Source: Pseudobdellovibrionaceae bacterium (GTDB lineage: Bacteria; Bdellovibrionota; Bdellovibrionia; Bdellovibrionales; Bdellovibrionaceae). Taken from it: 64,000 nt of DNA. Under the pieces are notes generated by a model that had not been told where the DNA came from, searched no databases, and saw only the letters and a program-made list of their open reading frames with translations. Each line of letters opens with the position of its first letter. The first letter of the stretch is position 1. A program made the translations under genes and the position numbers. Shown piece by piece: positions 57,561-64,000 of this stretch. The stretch spans positions 744,001 through 808,000 of the forward strand of contig JAHBUS010000001.1 of the NCBI GenBank assembly GCA_019637955.1. Direction: 5' to 3'.

Positions 57561-58511
57561 TTAGTGAACTCCGGGCATCAGCAAGAGCGGTTTGTTCGCA
57601 AGTTCCAAACGAAGCAGGCTGTTCAAAGCCGCATCGACTTTGGCGTCGGCGGTCTTCCAGGGCATCATCGTGGTGGCATCGTCCTCCCCGCCCTGGAGCA
57701 GATCCCAAAGACCGGGACGCACTTTCGGCGGCTCAAACACTTCATAGTCGTCGCCCAAGCCCGAAAGCTCGGCGGCAAGATCGAAGGCGTCTTCGAGCGT
57801 GCCGACATCATCGGCGAAACCGAGCTCCACCGCTTTACGGCCGGTGAACACGCGGCCATCGGCGTATTCTTTGACGGCTTCGGGCTTCATTTCGCGGCCT
57901 TCGGCGACCGCTTCCACGAACTGCTCGTACACGTCGTTGATCATGTCTTGAAAGAGCGCGCGCTCATCGTCACGCATGGGACGGTACTCGGCGCCGGAAT
58001 CCTTGTACTTGCCGGTCGAGATCGAGAAGCGGCTGACCTTGGCCCAATCGTAAAGTTTTTCGAGGTTGGTGAATTCCATGATGACGCCGATCGAACCCAC
58101 CATCGTTCCGGGAGCGACCATGATTTTATCGGCACCGACGGCCGCGTAATAAGCGCCCGAAGCCATCACGCTGGTCGAAACGGCCACCACGGGTTTTTTA
58201 AACTCTTCACGCGCGCGTCGGATCTCTTCGTAGATTTCTTGCGAGGGACCGACCACGCCGCCGGGTGAGTTGATCTCGATGACGATGGCCTTGATCGAGT
58301 TGTCCTCACGGTACTTGAGGAGCGGCTTGAGGAGTTTTTTGCCGTCCATGATGACGCCGTTGAGCTGCAGGTGCAGGATCGACTTGCTTCCCACCGTCAG
58401 TCCGCGCTCTTTGAAAAACGGCTTCACGGTGAAACTCAGAATGAGGGTCAAAATTCCCCCAAAAACCAACAACAATACCAAGAGCATCATCCACGGATTT
58501 TTCTTTTGCAT
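57561..58511 (-). CDS. sppA: Signal peptide peptidase SppA (S49), short form
   Basis: 316 residues from the ATG at 58511 (GGAGG 5 bases upstream), the single-domain 'half-size' form found outside enterobacteria. One N-terminal membrane segment (LLVLLLVFGGILTLILSF) and the S49 domain: catalytic Ser118 in SVMASGAYYAA, and general-base Lys170 in STGKYKDSG. It degrades cleaved signal peptides and other short membrane peptides. First gene of the SppA-HIT-rhomboid operon, a small inner-membrane proteolysis module. Confidence 0.93.
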   Translation of the reverse strand: MQKKNPWMMLLVLLLVFGGILTLILSFTVKPFFKERGLTVGSKSILHLQLNGVIMDGKKLLKPLLKYREDNSIKAIVIEINSPGGVVGPSQEIYEEIRRAREEFKKPVVAVSTSVMASGAYYAAVGADKIMVAPGTMVGSIGVIMEFTNLEKLYDWAKVSRFSISTGKYKDSGAEYRPMRDDERALFQDMINDVYEQFVEAVAEGREMKPEAVKEYADGRVFTGRKAVELGFADDVGTLEDAFDLAAELSGLGDDYEVFEPPKVRPGLWDLLQGGEDDATTMMPWKTADAKVDAALNSLLRLELANKPLLLMPGVH

Positions 58512-58638
58512 GCAGCCTCCGGTGCCCTGACATCTTAGCTCCCGACGTTGAAAGACGAAAAGCACTGTTGCACAATGCGCAACGTCAAGCGCCCGCGACC
58601 CGCTTGATCTCCCCCGTGAAAGCCCTCAGATTGCCCGC

Positions 58639-60429
58639 ATGAGTATCGACCAAATCGTGTTTCTTTGCATTCTCGTCACCGCCACCCTGCTTTTCATGAC
58701 CGAAAAGATCCGCATCGACCTGACGGCCATGCTGGTCATCGCGGCTCTGGCCATCACCGGCCTGCTCGACGCCAAAGCGGCCTTCTCGGGATTCTCGAGC
58801 GAGCCGGCGCTGATCGTGGCCGCGGTTTTCATTCTCTCGGCGGGACTGTCCAAGTCGGGCGTCACCGACGTCATCGGCAATTGGGCTGGACGCTGGGCCG
58901 GCGAGAGCGAGTGGCGCGCGGTGCTCGTGATCATGACGGTGGTCGCGGCCCTGTCGGCTTTCACGCACCATTTGATGGTCACCGCCCTGATGCTTCCGAT
59001 CGTCATGAAGATCTGTAGCGACAAAGGTCTTCACTCCTCGCGTTTGCTCATCCCGATGGCCACCTCGGCCTCTCTCGGAACCACGATGACCTTGATCGGG
59101 GCGCCCGCGTTTTTGCTCGCGAACAATATCTTGGTTCGCTCGGGACAACCCTCGTTGGGCTTGTTCACGGTGGGCCAAGTGGGTCTGCCTCTGGTCGCCG
59201 CGAGTTTTGCCCTGATCCTGCTCCTGCGGTGGGTGCTCCCGCAACGTTCGGGCGCCGACAACTCGGCCGAGCGCTTTCAGGTGAACGAGTTTTTCACCGA
59301 GTTGATCATTCCCGAAGGTTCGCGCTGGATCGGCAAATCGATGGACGAACTTGTCGAAGAAACGAAGGAGCGCTTCCTGGTGCGCAGCTGGTACCGGGAC
59401 CATCAGATTCAGCTGATGCGCCAGCCGAAGCAGATTCTCAAGCAAGGCGACGTTCTTTTGGTCAAGACCACGTCCGATGAGCTCGTGTCCGTCGAAGAAA
59501 AACTCGGTCTCGCCATCCGCGCGGTCAAACGCTATGGCGAAACCCTCGACGACAACACCGGATCGCTCGACGAAAGCAAACACCTCGTGCTTCAAGCGGT
59601 GATCGCGCCGCGCTCGCCGTTCATCGGGCGCACGTTGGCGGATCTGAAGTTTTTCGAACGTTACGGCGTGGCCGTCGTGGCCCTCTGGCGTAAAACCGGG
59701 TGGGTCTTTCAAGAAATTTCGACGGTCCCCCTCGAAGAGGGCGACTTGGTGCTGTTGTGGGGTTCCGATGGCAGTTTCGAACCGCTGCTGGAGGACCGGG
59801 GCTTCTTGATGCTTCTGCCTTTTCAGGGCAAAGCCAAACGCCGGATTAAGATGCAAACCTCAACCGCCATCATGGGCCTTTCGGTCGCCGCGGCGGCGAT
59901 GGGTTGGCTGGAGCCTTACATCGCCTTCGTGACGGGGGCGACATTGATGGTTCTCACGAACTGCCTCTCGGCCGAAGAGGCCTACCAGTCGGTGGAAACC
60001 AAAATCTTCGTGCTCATCGCCGGCGTGATTCCTTTGGGCGTGGCGATGGAGAAAACCGGCGTCGACAAATTGATCGCGGATTTTCTGTTCGCCCATATGG
60101 GAACGCTGTCCCCGCTCACCGTCATGCTCATTTTCTTCTGGATTTCGGCGCTTTTGACCCAGGTCCTCTCGGATGCGGCCACCACCGTTTTGCTGGCCCC
60201 CATTGGGCTCGCCTACGCGAAGACCGCGCAGATTTCGCCGACGGCCGCGGTCGTTGTCATTACCATCGGAGCCGTTGCGAGTTTTTTGACCCCCATCGGA
60301 CACCACGGAAATTTGTTGATCCTCAGCCCCGGCGGTTATCGATTCACCGACTACCTTCGCATCGGCTTGCCCTTGACGGTCTTGATTTCGGTGATCACGT
60401 GCCTGCTCTCGCTGCGGATCTGGCACTAG
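58639..60429 (+). CDS. SLC13/DASS-type transporter with two TrkA-C domains
   Basis: 596 residues: membrane segments about 1-205, a cytoplasmic insert with two TrkA-C (RCK_C) domains (about 215-390), and a second membrane half (about 410-596). The SLC13 scaffold is clear (DLTAMLVIAALAITGLL, PALIVAAVFILSAGL, TLIGAPAFLLAN). At the positions usually occupied by SNT/NxA substrate-site motifs the sequence reads SAFTHHLMVTALMLP and VLSDAATTVLLAP, so both usual Asn are replaced (by His and Asp). Substrate is unknown; dicarboxylate or sulfate is typical for the family. Single gene. Confidence 0.85.
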   Translation: MSIDQIVFLCILVTATLLFMTEKIRIDLTAMLVIAALAITGLLDAKAAFSGFSSEPALIVAAVFILSAGLSKSGVTDVIGNWAGRWAGESEWRAVLVIMTVVAALSAFTHHLMVTALMLPIVMKICSDKGLHSSRLLIPMATSASLGTTMTLIGAPAFLLANNILVRSGQPSLGLFTVGQVGLPLVAASFALILLLRWVLPQRSGADNSAERFQVNEFFTELIIPEGSRWIGKSMDELVEETKERFLVRSWYRDHQIQLMRQPKQILKQGDVLLVKTTSDELVSVEEKLGLAIRAVKRYGETLDDNTGSLDESKHLVLQAVIAPRSPFIGRTLADLKFFERYGVAVVALWRKTGWVFQEISTVPLEEGDLVLLWGSDGSFEPLLEDRGFLMLLPFQGKAKRRIKMQTSTAIMGLSVAAAAMGWLEPYIAFVTGATLMVLTNCLSAEEAYQSVETKIFVLIAGVIPLGVAMEKTGVDKLIADFLFAHMGTLSPLTVMLIFFWISALLTQVLSDAATTVLLAPIGLAYAKTAQISPTAAVVVITIGAVASFLTPIGHHGNLLILSPGGYRFTDYLRIGLPLTVLISVITCLLSLRIWH

Positions 60430-60589
60430 GCATCCCCCTTCGGCCGCCCCACTAAATCGTCACCCTGCTCAGGTCTTTGACAGGGTTTTCCCCCTCAGGT
60501 CGCATTAAAGCTGGCCTGGATTTCGCTCTATGGACCGCGGGCCGGTGCTTCGTCACCGGCAAATGTGGACCGTGAATGGGAGAAAACCG

Positions 60590-61840
60590 ATGAAAAAGTT
60601 CGCCGTCAGCGCCTTGCTCATGATGACCGCCTCGATCGCGCAAGCCTCCGTTTGGGACGCCACCGAGAAGTGGAGCATGGCCCACGAAGCCCGTTTCGGC
60701 CAATGGATCAAAGAGATGCGCGCCGACGTGTTCTCGAACCCATCGTCTCGTTATTACGGAATTTCCACCGACTGCGCCGACGCGGCCTACACCCTTCGCA
60801 CCATCTTCGCCTACGAAAACAAACTTCCCGTACGATTTCAAAATAGCGACCGTCTCTCGAACAAAACCGACGCTCATGACGGCATCGCCAACGAGTGGGA
60901 CCGGGTCAAAGCGTTCATCCGCCGCGTAAACTACGACACGGGCACTTATTCGATCCCTTCCGACACTTATCCCGTTGCGATCAACCGCGCGAACGTGCGC
61001 CCGGGCACCCTGTTCGTTCACGCCTCGAGCGGCAACAACGTGCCGATCACGTACCGTTCGGGCCACGTCTATTACCTGCAAGATGTCCGCGACAATGGAC
61101 AAATCAAATACATCAGCTCCACCGTTCCCGCGGCCGTGCGCGAGCTCGGCGTGCGCATCGGTATCCAGTTCGCGCCGCAAGAGAAGAACTCCGGCTACCG
61201 CGCCTGGAAATGGCCCGATTCGGACGAGCGTCCCGGCATGAGCGAGGAGCAGTTCGCGATGGGCGGCTGGCGCGCCAAGGCCTACGGCGATGTCGACCTT
61301 TGGGACCGCTGGCAAGAAGCGATTCAATCGCGACTGCGCAGCCGCCGCATCAGCCCCCAAGAGGAGTTCCAAGGTTCGAGCGAGAACTTGCGCTCGGCAC
61401 TGCGTGAGCGCGCCTCGGCGGTTCAGCGCGGTTGGGCCGTTTACCGTTCGAAATACCAATCGGGAACTTGCATGAATGAGTCGGACTACGATGATCACTC
61501 GACGCCCACGCGTGACGTGAAAATTCAAAACGAACTGCAAAACTTCGAAGCCGCCGCCCGCAAATGGGTGCGCTCGGATGAGAAGGCCATGCGCCAGTCG
61601 TTCTTCGACGGCGAAGACACCCGCCTGAAACGCGTCTATGACGCCTTCCAGGTCGAGGTCGTTCAAGGCCGCCGCGTTGGTTTCAGCCACCTTTATGACT
61701 TGTTCATGACCCCCAAGGTTCTCGAGATCAGCGAGCCCGAGCATTCGCCCGAAGTTCGTTGGGGTCTGCAGAACCAAGGCCGCTGGGTGTGCCCGCAACG
61801 GGCGAAGCAGTACCGCGGTGGCCACTTGGTTCAACAGTAA
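60590..61840 (+). CDS. Secreted cysteine-peptidase-like protein with DCAD motif (paralogue of 11288-12931)
   Basis: 416 residues from the ATG at 60590, with a signal peptide (MKKFAVSALLMMTASIAQA). Cys62 lies in STDCADAAYTLRTIFAYEN, aligning with Cys87 of the paralogue, and His159 in RSGHVYYLQDV aligns with its His204. Further shared marks: PGTLF, GYRAWKW/GFKSWR, STPTRDVK/STPSRDAQ and a final V(E)RWG. The two genes are 48 kb apart with different neighbours. Here a small secreted protein gene follows after 35 bases. Confidence 0.65.
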   Translation: MKKFAVSALLMMTASIAQASVWDATEKWSMAHEARFGQWIKEMRADVFSNPSSRYYGISTDCADAAYTLRTIFAYENKLPVRFQNSDRLSNKTDAHDGIANEWDRVKAFIRRVNYDTGTYSIPSDTYPVAINRANVRPGTLFVHASSGNNVPITYRSGHVYYLQDVRDNGQIKYISSTVPAAVRELGVRIGIQFAPQEKNSGYRAWKWPDSDERPGMSEEQFAMGGWRAKAYGDVDLWDRWQEAIQSRLRSRRISPQEEFQGSSENLRSALRERASAVQRGWAVYRSKYQSGTCMNESDYDDHSTPTRDVKIQNELQNFEAAARKWVRSDEKAMRQSFFDGEDTRLKRVYDAFQVEVVQGRRVGFSHLYDLFMTPKVLEISEPEHSPEVRWGLQNQGRWVCPQRAKQYRGGHLVQQ

Positions 61841-61875
61841 TTGATTTTATAAACACTTCGATCGGGAGACTCGAA

Positions 61876-62247
61876 ATGAAAAACTTGATGATGATCGCGC
61901 TCGTGACCTTTGGTTCCCTGAGCGCTCAAGCCGCCCTAACCTGCCAAGGCCTCTCGGAATCGGGAAGCCGCCAGACCGCCACTCAAGTGGTTGTTGATAA
62001 AGAAACGAACACCGTTCGGATCACCATCCAAGAGCGCGTTAAGCGCCGCTCGATGCTGACCACCAAAATCGAGACGTCGACATCGACCGTGAACCTTAAG
62101 CTCGCCGGCGTGAAAAAGACCGCGACCGGAAAAGACATTTACGTCAAAAGCGGCGTCATCCTCAAAGTGCGTAACGACGGCGAGGCTCTTCTTGTCGAGA
62201 AGCTTCCCGACGGCGACGTCATGTACCGAAGCGTGAGCTGCAATTAA
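61876..62247 (+). CDS. Small secreted beta-rich protein
   Basis: 123 residues from the ATG at 61876, with a signal peptide (MKNLMMIALVTFGSLSAQA). The mature part has two terminal Cys (LTCQGL and SVSCN), probably forming a disulfide, and alternating charged/hydrophobic strands. Family unknown. It lies 35 bases after the cysteine-peptidase-like gene and before a terminator (62308-62340), so they form a two-gene unit; an inhibitor or partner role is possible but untested. Confidence 0.65.
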   Translation: MKNLMMIALVTFGSLSAQAALTCQGLSESGSRQTATQVVVDKETNTVRITIQERVKRRSMLTTKIETSTSTVNLKLAGVKKTATGKDIYVKSGVILKVRNDGEALLVEKLPDGDVMYRSVSCN

Positions 62248-62307
62248 ATGAAGGCGGCCTTAGGGCCCCCAAAGAAATTCACAAACATCCCCATTTTATT
62301 TTGAGCT

Positions 62308-62340
62308 GGGTTTTGACTTTGAATGTCGAAACCCTTTTTT
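62308..62340 (+). terminator. Intrinsic terminator after the cysteine-peptidase unit
   Basis: GGGTTTTGAC (62308-62317) and GTCGAAACCC (62325-62334) pair over 10 positions (one G-U) around a 7-base loop, followed by six T. Confidence 0.88.
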
Positions 62341-62410
62341 CGATGACCGTTTTCCGGATTTCCCCGATGCTCCCCCTTATCGACAGCACATAAGCAGAGG
62401 GGGTTTGCGA

Positions 62411-63259
62411 ATGGGCTTCCGGGGGATTTTGGGTCTTCTGATCGTCGTCTGGTCCGTCCAAGGTGCCGCTAAAGTCAAAGCGGTCATTGGCGGCGTTGCC
62501 ATCTCGAGAAACGTCAATATCGCGGCGGTTCTTCCCGAGGCCAAGGGCGACGAAATTCTCATCTCGCGTCCTCAATATGTCATCTCTTACAACACCGAAC
62601 GCCGATCGCCCAACTGGGTGGCCTGGCGGCTTGAAGACTCAGACGTCGGACCGCTCACCCGCTCCGGAACTTTTCAGTCCGATCCGGATCTTGAGAAGTA
62701 CTTCACCAAGAGCGGCGAAGCGAGCGCTCCCGTCGGCCAGGGCGAGTTTGCCCGCACCTGCCTGGACCGCGGACACCAAGTGCCGTCGAAAGATCGCACC
62801 GACTCCGTTAAAAACAATGAAGCCACTTTTTATATGACCAACGTCTTACCGCAAACGCGTTTCATGAACCGCGTTCTGTGGGAGCACCTCGAAAAATACA
62901 CGCGCGATCTTGTCAAAAAAGAAGGCAAGAAAGTGTACGTGGTGTCGGGGCCGATTTATGATCAAGACTTTGGCAAGATCGGTCCTCAACAGGACATTCC
63001 CGTCCCTTCGAAGTTTTTTAAAATCTTGTACATTTACGACCGCAACACCAACCCGGCAACCAATCCAGGGGCCCGCGACGTGATCGCGGCGGTCTTTCCC
63101 AATACGAACAGCGATGGCAGCCGTCCGCTGCTCACCAAAGTGTGCGAAGAGATTGATATCGCGGATGGGTTGGGAACCAAAGATGACTGGATGCAGTTCC
63201 GCACCCAGCCCAAAGATCTCGAGACGCTGTCGGGCTTGAGCTTCAAGCCCCGTCCCTAA
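62411..63259 (+). CDS. Secreted DNA/RNA non-specific endonuclease (DRGH type)
   Basis: 282 residues from the ATG at 62411 (GAGGGGG 9 bases upstream). A signal peptide (GILGLLIVVWSVQGAAK) precedes a beta-beta-alpha metal nuclease of the Serratia nuclease/EndoG family: Asp119-Arg120-Gly121-His122 in TCLDRGHQVPS, with the general base His122, and FYMTNVLPQTRFMNRVLWEH with the Mg-binding Asn (FMNRVLW). It degrades DNA and RNA outside the cell; in a predatory or scavenging lineage this fits nutrient recovery (inference). Single gene with its own terminator upstream. Confidence 0.92.
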   Translation: MGFRGILGLLIVVWSVQGAAKVKAVIGGVAISRNVNIAAVLPEAKGDEILISRPQYVISYNTERRSPNWVAWRLEDSDVGPLTRSGTFQSDPDLEKYFTKSGEASAPVGQGEFARTCLDRGHQVPSKDRTDSVKNNEATFYMTNVLPQTRFMNRVLWEHLEKYTRDLVKKEGKKVYVVSGPIYDQDFGKIGPQQDIPVPSKFFKILYIYDRNTNPATNPGARDVIAAVFPNTNSDGSRPLLTKVCEEIDIADGLGTKDDWMQFRTQPKDLETLSGLSFKPRP

Positions 63260-63268
63260 CTTAAAAAA

Positions 63269-63535
63269 TCAGCGGCGCTGACACGTCAATGTGGATTCGG
63301 AGCCGTCGTTCAACTTGACCGTCACTTCGAGCTCGGGGCCGAACCAGGAGTTGTCGACCAGCTCCACCGAGTCGTCGTCGAACCAGATCTCCAGGTCGCC
63401 ATCGGTCGTCAGCGACACGTGGGCGCTCAAGAGAAGCTCGTCATAGCGGCTCTCGCAGCGGTAGGGGCCTTGGCGGCCTTCGGCGAACGCAAAACCGGCG
63501 ATCATCGTCACGGCCATCAACAGAGCTGTTTTCAT
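63269..63535 (-). CDS. Small secreted protein
   Basis: 88 residues from the ATG at 63535, with a signal peptide (MKTALLMAVTMIAGFAFA). The mature part is short, acidic and beta-rich with two Cys (PYRCESRYDEL, STLTCQRR). It is convergent with the nuclease gene, only 9 bases apart. Family unknown. Confidence 0.6.
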   Translation of the reverse strand: MKTALLMAVTMIAGFAFAEGRQGPYRCESRYDELLLSAHVSLTTDGDLEIWFDDDSVELVDNSWFGPELEVTVKLNDGSESTLTCQRR

Positions 63536-63587
63536 CGAAAACTCCTTCGCAAGTGCCCTGGGCATAATTCACGAGCGGACAAAAGGC

Positions 63588-63618
63588 AAAAAAAAGGGCC
63601 GGTTTGCACCAGCCCTTT
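63588..63618 (-). terminator. Intrinsic terminator of rpsA
   Basis: On the minus strand AAAGGGC...GCCCTTT pairs over about nine positions (one mismatch) around a 6-base loop and ends in a run of eight T. It lies 82 bases after the rpsA stop and before the small secreted gene. Confidence 0.85.
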
Positions 63619-63680
63619 GAAAATTCGATATTTTCTCGAAGACGATTTAGAGAGGCGCCGAAGGCGCCACGGGTAGATAG

Positions 63681-63706
63681 GAACTGATCGGTAATCCGAT
63701 CAGTTC
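63681..63706 (-). other. Hairpin overlapping the rpsA stop codon
   Basis: GAACTGATCGG (63681-63691) and CCGATCAGTTC (63696-63706) are perfect 11-base complements around a 4-base loop; the TGA stop (63700-63702) lies in the stem. No T-run follows. It could slow termination or protect the mRNA end. Confidence 0.6.
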
Positions 63707-64000
63707 TCGTCTTTTTTAGCAGCTTTGAGCTGCTCGGCGAACAGATCACCCAAAGTCGATTTCGAAGTCGAAGTCGCTTTTTTGACGTAATCGTCAACAT
63801 CGGCTTTCGACTCGCGCAGTTTGACCAATTTCGCGGACAAACCGATTTTGCGAGCGTCTTTGTCGATGCTGATGACTTCAGCGCGGACGCTGTCGCCAAC
63901 TTTAACGACGTCTTCAACCTTGTTCACACGGTCAACCGAGAGCTCGGAGATGTGGATCAGGCCTTCGATGTCGGCTTCGAGTTCAACGAACACGCCGAAA
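63700..64000 (-). CDS. rpsA: Ribosomal protein S1, C-terminal part (right edge truncated)
   Basis: About 100 residues of the last S1 RNA-binding domain, reading into the window edge; the GTG at 63993 is internal (the frame continues [21 protein letters not shown] at the edge). [22 protein letters not shown] and [10 protein letters not shown] are typical of S1 repeats, and the tail is Lys/Ala-rich. S1 helps mRNA binding on the 30S subunit. The gene ends at a stop-codon hairpin and a terminator. Confidence 0.9.
   Translation of the reverse strand, partial: FGVFVELEADIEGLIHISELSVDRVNKVEDVVKVGDSVRAEVISIDKDARKIGLSAKLVKLRESKADVDDYVKKATSTSKSTLGDLFAEQLKAAKKDEN

Noticed and set aside
58585-59856. Minus-strand reading frame of 423 residues opposite the SLC13-type gene
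   Set aside because: His/Gln/Arg-rich shadow without ribosome-binding site; the plus-strand product is an unmistakable transporter.

Overview
The window is one continuous, GC-rich, gene-dense stretch of a Gram-negative chromosome. It has about 58 protein genes and very short gaps, and I see no tRNA, rRNA, CRISPR array, insertion sequence or prophage module. The mix points to the Bdellovibrionota (Bdellovibrio-like bacteria). It includes many secreted or beta-barrel proteins of unknown family, a lipoprotein with the FQNC-type lipobox common there, a YkuD/NTF2 peptidoglycan enzyme resembling the Bdellovibrio cell-curvature enzyme, stand-alone cyclic-nucleotide and PilZ domain proteins, and tail-fibre-like secreted proteins. 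The lineage is inferred from gene content, not from a marker-gene tree.

Layout. 1-12.9 kb is a surface and envelope region: the 3' part of a giant Ig-repeat protein with a thrombospondin-1-like C-terminus (running in from the left), a three-gene minus-strand operon (pentapeptide repeat, HTTM-like membrane protein, PQQ propeller), a small membrane-anchored protein carrying the same kind of Ig repeat, and a secreted cysteine-peptidase-like protein. 13-16.7 kb makes surface sugars (ManC, WbpE-like aminotransferase, KdsA). 16.7-30.2 kb is mixed: lipoprotein plus tail-fibre-like protein, ABC-F ATPase, YceI, an NPD-type flavoenzyme, PilZ and cNMP-binding proteins, DUF3465, a GT-C glycosyltransferase and GreB. 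30.3-35.6 kb is a tightly coupled three-gene unit: FecR/Fn3 protein, Fn3/beta-barrel protein and class III adenylate cyclase. It is the best candidate here for an undescribed system.

35.6-48.2 kb: a DUF3299/ABC ATPase/FtsX-type permease operon, HisS, Lgt, a fatty-acid desaturase with a coiled-coil tail, a beta-barrel/RsmB/beta-barrel operon, and NrdR-NusB-two unknowns-DUF299 regulatory kinase. 48.2-64 kb: a decayed HUH (Y1 transposase-like) protein beside a palindromic repeat, LysR/DUF2799, a FliL-M16-M16 operon, the YkuD/NTF2 enzyme, SppA-HIT-rhomboid, an SLC13-type transporter, a second cysteine-peptidase-like paralogue, a secreted DRGH nuclease, and the 3' end of rpsA (running out to the right).

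Recurring themes. Adjacent genes are often coupled by ATGA or TGATG overlaps. Several leaders can fold hairpins that include or abut the ribosome-binding site (strongest at 54137-54177; others at 19429-19459 and 26927-26972). Two copies of a GTTAAC-centred palindrome lie just 3' of genes (41841-41930 and 48205-48270). Start sites were chosen from ribosome-binding sites, signal peptides and family length; domain names come from motif recognition only, without database searches.
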